In this document: piece by piece, positions 9,738 through 20,752 of the stretch
Numbering within the stretch: the first letter of the stretch is position 1
Layout: every line of letters begins with the position of its first letter
DNA from: Triglochin maritima
Taxonomy: Eukaryota; Streptophyta; Magnoliopsida; Alismatales; Juncaginaceae
Direction: 5' to 3'
NCBI GenBank assembly: GCA_963682175.1
Contig: OY821786.1
Span: 32,977,501-33,041,500, forward strand
DNA length: 64,000 nucleotides
Position numbers and translations under genes: made by a program
The notes under the pieces: generated by a model
What the model saw: only the letters and a program-made list of their open reading frames with translations
Databases searched by the model: none
What the model was told of the DNA's origin: nothing

Positions 9738-11086
9738 GACTATAATAATATAACACAAAATGAAATTTGTAATTCAGGATAGAATTCATAATCAAAAATC
9801 AAATCGGAAAGTAAATACTAAAATTGAAATTTCAATTTGTAGTTCAATTTAAATATTAAATTCCAATCAATTTACTGAAACGAAAACACCTCCATTTTTT
9901 ATAATTCTAACTAAATTTTGGAAAAAACTCCCCTATATTTTCGATATCAAAAAAATTCAAAAAACCTGTATTGACAAGAAAAAATGTCCACAATTCAAGT
10001 ACAAGCATTACAATATCGTCAATTCATCAAACATAAATCATACAATCCAATCATAAATCATAAATACTAAATCCAATCCTAAATCTTACAAGATTATTGA
10101 ATGATTGACATAGTGCAAAATCCATATTGATTCCACTAAAACTGCCTACATCAGAGCAAGAATATGGAAGAGGAAAGTAGAGAAATGGGGAGAAACAAAA
10201 AGAAACATGGTTTTTCTTTCTTCTTTTCTCTGTTTCTCTCACTTCCTCTCCATTTCTACAGACGCTCAACGACTAAATCGACTACCCCTAGATCGAATAC
10301 CCTAAAGTCAATCCTAAAACCAACAACGAATTTACAAGCCAACATTGAATCATAAATCAAATTTCAAACCACTAAGTCGACTAACCATAGAACATATACT
10401 CAAACTTGAATATCAAATCCAATATCAAATCCTAAATTCAAATCGAATACGTAGTTCAATTTCAAATCTTAAATTCAAACTCGAATCTAAAATCCACTAT
10501 CAATCCATAAATACAATATCGATTCATGAATCTAAATTCTAACCAAAATGAAATCCATAATCTAGAAGCAACTTCATAATACAAAATGAAATTTTAAATC
10601 ATATATTGAATTGCTAAAGTCAATCCTATAACAACCAACGAATGTTCAAGCCAACATTGAATTATAAATCAAATTTCAATCCACTAAGTCGAGCTTGAAA
10701 GCCAAAATAATTTTAAACTAACAAGACTAATCCCAAACTGAATTCTAAATCACTTCGTAAACCTAGAATTTTACAAGAATTTGGGCAGAACCTCCCCTAT
10801 AATTTTGATAGTGGATTTTTTAAATCCTGTATTGACAAGAAAACAATATGTATGGTTCACAACAATACAATACACAATAACATCATACACATCACACACA
10901 TCATATGTATCTAATACATAGTTTTATTAATGCAAATTCAAACAAATCAAACTTCACATTAAGTTTAATCTAACATTAAATTACAAAACGAGTTCAAAGA
11001 CAACAAAAAATCTTTAATATTGAAAAGTTACAAAAATTAATCAAAACAATTAATGTAAACTATAATCAAAACTATAACATTGAACA
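9738..11086. other. AT-rich intergenic DNA with degenerate repeats
   Basis: No gene recognised. The strand is dominated by short A-rich words (AAATCCTAAATTC, AATCATAAAT) and pseudo-repeats. A block of about 85 bp at 10300-10385 (containing AAGCCAACATTGAATCATAA) recurs at 10612-10692 with point changes. It may be the untranslated 5' region of CACTA-1, but no terminal inverted repeat was found. Confidence 0.5.
10300..10692 (+). repeat. Dispersed direct repeat, two ~85-bp copies
   Basis: Positions 10300-10385 and 10612-10692 share the order GTCAATCCTA, ACCAACGAAT, AAGCCAACATTGAAT, ATAAATCAAATTTCAA and CCACTAAGTCGA, with a few substitutions and small indels. Confidence 0.7.
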
Positions 11087-11214
11087 TTGAACCATGTCGG
11101 GTTGAACATCAACATCATCAAGTCCAACGTCACCGCTGAGCTACCCGTCGAACTCGCCCCGGTCAACGCGACCAAGTACAGAATTTGGGTGGACTACAGT
11201 GGGAAGCGACCATG

Positions 11215-11430
11215 TGATGGTGTACATAGCGGAGGAGAAGCAGGTGAATCCGGCGAAGGAGGAGGAGAGAGATTGGAGAGAGAGAGGGGGAAAAAGATAA
11301 CGGGAGAGAGAAAGAGAGACTAGAGAGAGGACTGAAGAGAGAGACTAGAGAGAGGAGAGAAGTTGGGATAAGAGAGAGAAGAGATAGAGACTAGAGAGAG
11401 GAGAAAGATTGGAGAGGGAAAGGGAGAGGT
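11215..11430 (+). repeat. GA-rich tract
   Basis: A purine-rich run of GAGAGAGA units interspersed with GACTAGAGAGAGG, continuing for about 200 bp. No coding signal. Short plus-strand ORFs across it are compositional. Confidence 0.8.
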
Positions 11431-14127
11431 ATTTTCGGTTTTATTTTGTTATTTTTATTTAACATTAACGAGATGTTTAAATTTATAGGATAAAAATGTA
11501 AAATTCCTAATTGTACGGGTGTTATAATGGAGCAGACTCCATTGAAGGCAGATGTATACCCAAGCGAATAACATCGACATGTAGGTGCACTCAAGTAAAT
11601 AGACGAAACTCGAGTGTAAAACCTCAATTACGCATCCGTAAAGGTCAGCAAATAACTTTCTTTTATTTGAAACATCAAAATCTCAAATCAATACTAATCA
11701 CCCATGGCACCGCATTTAAGTGGGAGTTAATGCTGGTCTGGATGGATCCGGTGAGGGACCAAAAGTCTCTTTTGCCGGCCGATAAACAAGCCAACAAGAA
11801 TCACACTGTAACATATGGTTCTAGTGCAAACAGGTCAATCCATTCAGCAGAGATTTCAAATCAGAGGGAACACCACCCGATGGCTCGCACGTGGAAAGGG
11901 GTCCATGCACAAAAGACCCAAAACCCTAGAGAAGACAGAGACTCACACGTGCACGTGGAATTTTGGATGTTACATGTCTCCCGGCCCATGCATGCAAGGC
12001 CATGCACGTACGCAACAAGAATGTACTGTACGGATGGCCTACGTGCGTGTTTATGATTTTGTTTTGGTTTGGTTTGTGCTTTACCTCAATCTATGAGTAT
12101 GCGTGGATTCCAAGTTTGAAGCCGTAGTTTATATGTAATAAAATTGCTAACTAAATAAGAGAGAATATTTGATCCAATTATAATTGTTGAAGTGGGATGC
12201 GTAAATAACTTCGTCCAATCAAAAATTGGGTTGTTACGAGGACATGGATCGAATCTTCATTTCATCCTCATCTAGCTAGATCTTGGAATAGGGTGTCATT
12301 TGAGTGAGAGTACGTACGTAGGATGTCAATTTACATTTCACTCTTTCAACAAACCGGTGACTTTTTATGATTAAAATCAACTTATACCACTTGTATATTT
12401 TCAGCGCATGGTAGTTTAGAAATTCGGGGTTCTTAAGGCACGCATATGTACACCAATACTCAGTTTTGATGTCCATGGAACGAGATTCTAAAGTTTTGGA
12501 TGGGCACACACTTTGAAGAACTTGTGTTTGATGGTCCTTCATTCAAGCGACCTTTAATGTGATCGAGTGTTATTGCGTGCTTATTTTGTTTAAATGTAGA
12601 GAAGGATTAATTAGGTGCAATGTATAGGAACATGTGAGTGATGTGGGGTTAGTTCAAATAGTTCATTTTTTGTTAATTAGAATAGTCAGAATATGGGATC
12701 AAACTCCAACTAATTGATCGTATCATAAGACTCAATTAGAATATATATTAGATAAATGTTTCAAAAATAAAGGGCAAAGTACCAGTGGAGACAACACGTG
12801 AATTGTTTTTGTAGTGAATTGCCTACCCCAATCAAATATGTATGATGTGAGTGAAGAAGTGAGTACTTTGTTTTGGGAAACTACGTTACTGGAACTGCAA
12901 CAAATTTAATACATCGCGACAATAGTTATTCTAATAACGTTTAGATCATGGACATTAATTGTAAATCTACTGATATACAATTAAAAAATTCATTTACCTA
13001 GTGATCTATATTAATAATTATCGCCCTCATAATGTTAGTGCTTATATCAATTTGTGATGATAGATCAATATTTTCTTACAGTGATTCATGTCGAAGCATT
13101 AATATATAACATAGTTGTTAGTTGTTACATACAAAAACATATATATCACGTGTACATACTTGATTATCATGGAATTGATAATAGATTTTACAGATATAAA
13201 AAGTAAATTCACATGTACATACATAACCAGTCAATGAGTTGGCACTTTTTTGTTGGTAGATAGTCATTTCTCGATTATATTGGCTATGTCAACATGACAA
13301 CATCCCCATCAAACCTAAAACATACCGACTAAATTTTCAAAATGGACCTTTTGGTGATTCTTAAATGCACGTCGATCCTCATCCTCAATTGGTTTTGAAC
13401 TTCAACAACTCCTCAAATGTTTTCTTTTTTTGTGAAAAATACAACTCCTCAGATATTGTCAAAGGGATTTCAAATTCAATATTTGCCCAAGTGGGAACTC
13501 ATTAATGGGGAGTTGGGTGTCATACTGTCATTACACAATGGTGCATAAATGGGCATTGAACTAAAAGGGAATTGAACTTACACGAGCGAGTTGTAACAAT
13601 CCATACCCATTTTATCATAAACAAATCCATACTCATTTATGAATATTCTCATGTAATTGACTGTTTCATTGATTCCATTGGCCGATAGCTTCATAACCAA
13701 CCATCAAAATTGGGTTTAAAACACTTAAGCTTGGATTTGTCACGTTAATATTCATGTCGAGCTAATTTCGTTCACTTTTATTCTTACGTAACAATTTGTT
13801 GGAGGCATTATTTACAATCTTCTCTTCTTGTAACATAAAGTCGGGTCACACTGTCACAGTTCAATCAATCGACTAATGTCACGGGGTAGTACTTGTCCTC
13901 TCACCTACGTATGTCATTGTACCTTAGCCTACAATTTCAGTTGCTATGGCCTATGGGTTTGATTTCCAAAGTAGGTGTTGTGGGATTCAGGATCATTAGG
14001 AGAAAAAAATAACGTCATAATAAATTGATATATCTTTTTAATTCTTAATAATCTTTCTTGCCTAGGAATAAAATGAAAATATGACTAGAAGTGCTAACAC
14101 TTGCTAAAGCAAGAAGATGAGCATGTG
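11431..14127. other. Intergenic DNA, no gene recognised; cluster of CACGTG-type motifs at 11880-11965
   Basis: ORFs at 11511-12056 and 12276-12542 show no family resemblance. Between 11888 and 11965 there are several ACGT-core elements (CACGTGG and an overlapping ACACGTGCACGTGG), which are bZIP/bHLH (ABRE, G-box) type sites, but I see no exon structure downstream on either strand. The rest is AT-rich. Confidence 0.4.
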
Positions 14128-14135
14128 GATGGGAT

Positions 14136-14602
14136 TAGGGCTGCAACTCGGATAATATAACTCGGATACCAACTGTATCCGAATTCGAATCCGAATACCA
14201 TATTCCATTACCAAATTCGAATTCGAATCCGAATTCAGTAGAACTATCCGAATCCGAATCCGAATCCGAATTCAGTAGAACTATCCGAATCCGAATTCGA
14301 ATCCGAATTCAGTAGAACTATCCGAATCCGAATACTAAATTTTCGTATTAAAATTTTAGAATACTAAATTTTGGAATACTAATTTGTGTATTTGACCATG
14401 TATTCGAATAATTCGGATAATTCGGATAATTCGAATATTAAATAGCTTGTATCCGAATTCGTATCCGAATTCTAATTGGTAAATTTTTTTAAACCAAATT
14501 CGTATCCGAAATTAAATTGGTAACATTGAACTTACCAAATACCAACTAAATAGAAATTTTCGAATCGGATACTCGGATACTTGGTAACCATTTGCACCCC
14601 TA
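14136..14602. mobile_element. Non-autonomous hAT MITE, 467 bp, TSD GATGGGAT
   Basis: The element starts TAGGGCTGCAACTCGG and ends with the inverted counterpart GCACCCCTA. An exact 8-bp duplication, GATGGGAT, flanks it at 14128-14135 and 14603-14610. TAGGG-type ends plus 8-bp TSDs are diagnostic of hAT elements. The interior is a set of near-palindromic TCCGAATTCGAAT words, with three tandem copies of a unit containing CAGTAGAACTATCCGAAT between about 14235 and 14335. It has no coding capacity. Confidence 0.88.
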
Positions 14603-14610
14603 GATGGGAT

Positions 14611-15895
14611 CTTCCTATCTCTTGTCATTTGGAACACAAGTTGTGATGGTGGAGGTGCATGAGCTGGAGTGATTGGACAAGTTAGCAAAGCTAGAGAAGT
14701 TTGACTCCTTTCCTAGCTTGAAATGTCATGTTTGCATCTCAATCATTATAACATATTTAGGGTATCAGCTTGACCTTCTTCTAGGGTTGTTGATGGTTAC
14801 CCAAATCAGTTTTCAAACCTATATATTTAGTGCCTAATGGGGAATTTCAGGATGAGAATCTAAGCCGAACATTTTCTCAAATCAGACCAAATTTGATATA
14901 AAATTAATTAATTTGTTGTTCATTACCTAACCAAAGTGAAATTTTGTTTGTTGTTGGTCGTGTGGATTAAGCTTGTTTTTCAGCTAATTGATGTTTTTAT
15001 TCTTAATTAAAATCAATGTTTTATGGTCAACATAATCAATGCAATATCTATGTACGTATAATTCAAAAAAGGGTAATCCTTTTTATATTTATAACTCACT
15101 GAAGCAGCAATACAACAAGAGAACTTACCGCAACATATAATCTACTTGTCATTTTTGTCTGTGACATTTATATTTTCTACCTAACAACATATTTTAACTC
15201 AACGAATTAACCTATGTAAAATTGATCCAAAACAAGAGGTGGATAAGCATGGAAATCGTATTTTCAGTTGATATGGATGTGAGGCACATCAAACCTAAAC
15301 AATTGACACTCTACCTCTCTTCTTCTATAAGTGTCTTAACTGTTAACTAAGCAAAGGTTTGATGCTTAAGTAGCAAGAGCTTGCTTGTTATTAACATATA
15401 GATTACTCATATCCGAAATTAAATCTAATTAAGGAGGTTGGAGATGAAGGAAGACATACCCCTATCAAGTGATGTCTTTGTTAACACATGAGAAGCTTAA
15501 AAATGAGACCTTCACACGTGCATTCCTTTGGCCTGTAGGATCCAACCAAAAGACACATCGATTGCCAAAACTAGCTTGAGACCAACTATTTAGGTTTGTG
15601 GTTATTTTCTCAGCTTCAACGTGGCCAATTGTCCAATACAAGACGTTAAAACTAGTTGACAAGAAAACCAGCAATACTGTTGAGTTGTTGTGCACTTGAA
15701 AGCGATCATAATCAAATATAAAGTTGGTGGTTGGGGATATAATGTATGATATAGTATTGTGATTTGGACGTCATTTATTTGGTGATACGTGCAAAGTTGA
15801 TTTCATTGACAAACCCTGTCTACAATTGAGTGTCGCAAACGCTCTTCAATATATTGGAAGCGCGTAAAAGGGATGACATTTTTGATATTTTTGGC
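14611..15895. other. Intergenic DNA, no feature recognised
   Basis: AT-rich sequence with scattered short ORFs, the longest on the minus strand at 15465-15695. None resembles a known family, and no RNA gene or inverted repeat stands out. Confidence 0.5.
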
Positions 15896-16674
15896 AAATC
15901 AGTCCTTGAAATTATTAGAAATTATTTAGGACATTTTTTGTATTTTTCACATAACTCCTTTGAGTTATTAGAAAATTACAAATTTCAGGGTATTTTAAAA
16001 TTAAGCCTTTGAAGTTATTGAAAAGTGTTAGAAACTGGGATTATTGTTTGTCATGTTTTTTTAGGTGTTTACAATGAAAATTTTGTGATATAATATATTG
16101 GTGTTTTATGTATGTGATTTTTAGTATTTTAGGTAAAACTAATCTAAGTCCATACTAAACATTATACTGAATAAAGGTTTGAGGATATTTTTTGGGTACT
16201 TTAAAAATAAGCCCTTAGAATTATTAAAAAAGTGTTAAATTCTGGATATTTTACAATTAAGTTGTTGGAGTTAGTAGAAAGTGTTTAAGTTGTTGTGATG
16301 ATTTTCCAGTAGTATTCAAAGTCGAAAGATTTTTTATTATAATCCCTTGAAAGTTGTGCATGTGAATTTTAATTTGTTAAGTAAAACTACATTAAGTTGA
16401 TATTAAATATTATTTTGAAGAATATTGTGTGATGCAACATTTTTTTTCATTATTTGACAAATTTCAAGATTAAAAAAAATCATATATGGTAAAGATCACA
16501 TTATGAAACATGCGGGTCTTAGTATAGTTAAACATATAGATAGACTAGAAATTATTTAGGTCATTTTTTTATTTTGCACAAAAGTCCTTTGAATTATTAG
16601 AAAATTAAAAAATTCTGGGTATTTTGAAATTAAGCCTTTGAAGTTATTGAAAAGTGTTAATACGTGGGATTATT
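15896..16674 (+). repeat. Degenerate direct repeats upstream of the MULE
   Basis: A block of about 130 bp at 15896-16043, containing AAATTATTTAGGACATTTTT and later AAGCCTTTGAAGTTATTGAA, recurs at 16541-16674 with high identity. A weaker third copy lies around 16190-16290. This may be terminal sequence of the MULE or an older satellite-like repeat. Confidence 0.7.
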
Positions 16675-16831
16675 GTTGGGAACTACTATTCGTCGCCGGA
16701 AAACTACTTAAATCGCCCCAAAAATGACCTTTTTGCCCTTAACAAATCAATTAATACCGATTTCGTCCCGTGTCTTTAAATAAGGTGTTTGACTCAGTTT
16801 TACTCACATTCCTAGTACCAACACCACGAAA

Positions 16832-19296
16832 ATGTCTGGCGAAGCATCTGAATCCGGCGAGGTAACTGGGACGGAATTTTTTTCACGACTCGGGCGTCTG
16901 GCTAAACCGCCTCCACCAAGGTGGAGGTGTCTGCCTAACACGCCTCCACATAGGTGGAGGCGGTTTAGACAGACGCCTCCACCTTTGTGCAGACGTCTCC
17001 TATGGACGCCTCCACAAAGGTGGAGGCGTCTGTCTAAACCGCCTCCACCTATGTGGAGGCGTGTTAGGCAGACGCCTCCACCATGGTGGAGGCGGTTTAG
17101 CCAGACGCCCGTTTTTTTTAAAATTTTTTGTTAAATTCAAATTTTTCAGGTTCCGTTTCAAGATTTCGGTGGTGATGGAGTAGATTACAGTAAGCTTTTT
17201 GACAGTAAAGAAATATTTACAACGATCGAGGAAGGTTGTAAATGGGCGAAACAAGTTGCAATAGGAGCCGGATTTTTTTTGGTTATATCATCATACAAAC
17301 CGAAAGCAGATAACCGGATGGATTGTTACCTCAGATGTGATCGCAGACGTGAGATGAGTTCTCGTGATACGAGTATTGCACTGCGAAAGAATACGAAAAG
17401 AAAAGGTTGCGGTTGTCTGTTTTTGGTAAAAGTGGTGGAGCGACGAGATCGTGATGGATGTGTTATTGTTTCTAGTAGCATGTTTGGGCAGCACAACCAC
17501 CCATTGGCAGTTTATTCAGAGGGTCACCGACAGGTCAGCGGACTTAGTGCTGGGGCAAAGCAAATTGTTCGGGATATGACAGAGGCACAAGCAAGGCCCC
17601 GTAACATTTTGTTGGCGGTAAAGAAGAAATTTACGGACGATAATCCTAATCAAAGGCACATTTACAACTTCAAAGAGTACATGAGGATGACGAAATCTGA
17701 AGACAGGAATCCCGCGCAGCAGTTTCTCAGAGAGGCAGTGCAGCATAAGTATTTGCATTGGATTGTGGCAGATGAAGAAACTAATGTCTTGACTAACGCA
17801 TTTTTGGCACATCCGACTTCAGTTCAGTTGTTGCGTACATACCCATTCGTGATCTGTATGGATTCGACGTATAAGACGAACAAGTACAAGATGCCTTTGT
17901 TTGAGATGGTTGGGGTTACTCCAACAAATATGAATTTCCTCGTCGGATATGCGATTTTGCAGGATGAGACCGAGTCTAGTTACCGGTGGGTGTTGGAGAG
18001 GTTGCGAGATCTGTTATTGGATATTGTTAGCCCGACAGCAATAATTACGGACCGGGAGATGGGTCTGATGCGACCAGTGGCAGAGGTTTTTCCTGAGTCA
18101 GCTCATTTACTATGCACCTGACATATCAATAAAGACGTGTACAACTACGCACACCACGTATTCGGCAAGGACAAGCAGTCTGCAGAGATTTTCAGGCGTG
18201 GAAGGTGGAGGAAAGTCATGATTTCTGATTCACAGACGGATTATGATAGAGCAGTCCGTAATCTGAAAGATTCTTTCAAGTCCTGGCCAGTGCTGACGAA
18301 GTATGTGGAAGACACGTGGTTGGTGCATAAGGAAAAATTCGTGTTGAATTGGACGAATCAAGTTCTTCATTTCGGCAACACTACGAACTGCAGGGTGGAA
18401 AGTGCACATTCGGCTCTGAAAGAGTGGATCACTACATCGACTGCCGCTCTCGACACTCTTTTCGACCGCGTGAACTCGTCTATTGAAATGCAGCTGACGA
18501 ATATTCGGAACTTTCTTGAAGATTCGAGACATCGAAATTTGGCACAGTACATAGGTCCTCTGTTTCAGCATATAAATGGCCGAGTTTCGCATCACTGCTT
18601 GTCGTTAATGACTCAGGAGTTGAAGAGAATGCAGGACTTAAGTGATGAAATTGAATATTGTTGTGGGTGTGCTTTCCTGACAACACATGAGATTCCTTGT
18701 GCCTGTACCATGTACGAGTGTTTCGCGTCAGGTGATGGAATTTATTTAGAGCAGATTCATCCATTCTGGAAAACACTTGTTATCGGAGAAGGAGTCCAGA
18801 TGTCAGAGTTTGTTGATCAGTCAGCACAAGACACCGAGCATTTTCGGAAGCTAGTGGATGAGATCTCGCAGAGCGATCCTGCAGTAATTCGTAGTGCCTC
18901 TCGTATTTTATACGAACAGTTACACCCCGATCAGTCGAACTATGGAGAACCCGAAGAAAATACTAAGGTACGAGGTCGACCTAGGGGAAAGTCGACACAT
19001 CGGGACCCGAGTGCCTTCGAGTATGCTGAGCGAGGTCGTGGTCGGTCTGGCAGTAGTGGGAGCAGGGGTCGTGGTCGGTCTGCCAGTAGTGGGAGCAGGG
19101 GTCGTCGGTCTAATTCGTCTCGATCGTCCTTGAATACGGGCACAGGATCTTCTGGTATGTCGATATCTTTGTTGTTATGTTATTTAATATATATTAGTAA
19201 TCTAAATGGGGTTGAATATATTATCTCCTAATTTTGAATTTATACGGTGTGTTATTTCAAATTATTTCAGGTTCCGTTGCAAGATTTCGGTGGTGA
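16832..19296 (+). pseudogene. MULE (Mutator-like) transposase gene with one premature stop
   Basis: Predicted structure: exon 1 16832-16861 (MSGEASESGE), intron 16862-17149 (GTAACT...TTTTTCAG), exon 2 17150-19154, intron 19155-19270 (GTATGT...TTATTTCAG) and a short last exon to a TGA at 19294-19296. Exon 2 encodes an N-terminal MULE domain with a Cys-rich, FAR1-like fold, ending near FGQHNHPL. The MULE catalytic core follows: first Asp in VICMDSTYKTNKYKMPL, second in AIITDREMGLM, then the C-x-W-H motif. The acidic third residue is probably in NCRVESAHSALKEWI. A SWIM-like zinc finger (CGCAFLTTHEIPCAC) and a Gly/Arg/Ser-rich tail complete it. One defect is seen: TGA at 18119-18121 replaces the Trp of CxWH. 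The frame is otherwise open on both sides, so this may be a very recent death. Confidence 0.85.
16891..17111. repeat. 221-bp palindrome in MULE intron 1, built from nested mini-palindromes
   Basis: The left arm (16891-17001) and right arm (17002-17111) are inverted copies with only a few mismatches, most of them close to the centre. Within the arms a GCCTCCACC/GGTGGAGGC mini-palindrome recurs with spacers such as AACACGC and GTTTAGACA. The block is GC-rich, unlike its surroundings. It lies wholly in the predicted first intron, so the transcript could fold into a long hairpin. The mirrored plus and minus ORFs over this block are artefacts of the symmetry. Confidence 0.9.
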
Positions 19297-20540
19297 TGGG
19301 TGGAAAAAACACAAACATAAATAAAATGGTAAACGGATCAATATCCGGAGTACAATAATAGGGTGTCGAAATAATTTTTCCCCCACAGGGGCTACCACCC
19401 TTGCATTCCTACTCTGATTTTATTTTTCATGATTATTTTTTGTTGTAGTATGAAAAGATGAGAGTTTATTGGAAGCAGAAATAAGTAAAAATGAGAGAAT
19501 AACAAAATAATAATTGACACGGGTAATTTAAATAATTCACGAACGACGTTTAACAATACAGTAAAAAACACATCGTGCAACGTACTAATCTCAGTCTTGT
19601 TAAACATTCAGGTAGACTAGAAGATGGACGAAGGAATGAACAAGGTTTTCTTCTCTGTTAGGTAAAAGTGTTGGGATTTTGAAATCTTTGCTAAACATCA
19701 AACAAAAAAGTGCGTGAAAACAACAAATCACAGTTCACCAGCTACAAAGCAGTCATAATTTTCTTCTTCTTCTTCCTCAGGTTACTATATGTACGTTCGT
19801 TACGTTAAATAAAAATATATTAAAATAATTCACAATCACTAAACACAATGGAAGTGACATTTAAATTCCATACGCGGAGATGTGGAAATTCTGCCCAAAA
19901 TGATAGAGAAAAGTCATAAGACCGTACACAATATGGAAAAATCCACAGCTAGAGTAAATGATTACAGTGGAGAGTTTCTTCTCTCTCAAAGATATATACT
20001 TTTTATTGATTATATCATACTCTACAAGTCCCAAGTCCTATATATAACCACTACCATGTTTGCCCTTTTTCGAAAGCATTGTATATTATTTCAATGAAAT
20101 TCCGACCTATAATTCACATACTGCAATTAATTGGCTCCTAGTCTAAGTTAATCTAAGACTAAGAATCTATCATAACCTAGACCTATAGAAGTTGAAGGAC
20201 ATCCAAACTAGTGAATGCTGAATTAACTTGTCACTAGATCAAAACAATTGTTGTCAATACAACTACTCAATTTGTCATCCGAATTGAAACCAACATCATT
20301 TCTAACACTATCGATTTGTATCGGATCTTCCAGATCAAGCAATCTAGAATTTCTCGTCTGGGTACCCTCTAACCTATTGGTACTATCAACATCGACGGGG
20401 ACCTCCCGTGTATATTGAGATAATTTTTCTCGTCAACTAAAAGATCTTTATGCCAAATGAAGATCAAGGTCCATATTTGAGATAGTCTCAGAAACTCATA
20501 GAAGAGAGGATTAGGGTTAGGGTTACAGGAGGGAGAGGGA

Positions 20541-20575
<35 letters not shown>

Positions 20576-20747
20576 GGTAGAGAGAAGAATTAGGGTTCTC
20601 TAATTAGGGGTTGATAAGGTTTACACCATACTTATACATATGTTCATTGATAATCAGATCATCCAGATTTGCTAGCCTAATTGGATGAAACAAGTGTACA
20701 CAAACAAAAAAGATTAACTTGCATCAAAATGACCCAAGTCAAACCAA
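19297..20747. other. Intergenic DNA, no gene recognised; GA microsatellite at 20528-20572
   Basis: Short AT-rich stretches. The microsatellite (GAGGGAGA then a GA run of about 15 units) is close to the 5' LTR of copia A1. The ORF at 19882-20097 shows no resemblance to any family. Confidence 0.5.
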
Positions 20748-20752
20748 TTTAC

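Noticed and set aside
11511..12096. Overlapping ORFs of 181 and 93 residues
   Set aside because: No domain, no splice pattern and several CACGTG-type promoter motifs in the same DNA. More likely non-coding.
15465..15695. Minus-strand ORF of 76 residues with a hydrophobic start
   Set aside because: A signal-peptide-like start alone is weak; no conserved motif, no promoter and no neighbours support a gene.
16832..17254. Plus (16832-17134) and minus (17000-17254) ORFs with PPPRWRRL-type repeats over the MULE palindrome
   Set aside because: Both arise from the inverted symmetry of the intron palindrome, which yields near-identical peptides on both strands. The splice signals at 16862 and 17149 make the region intronic.
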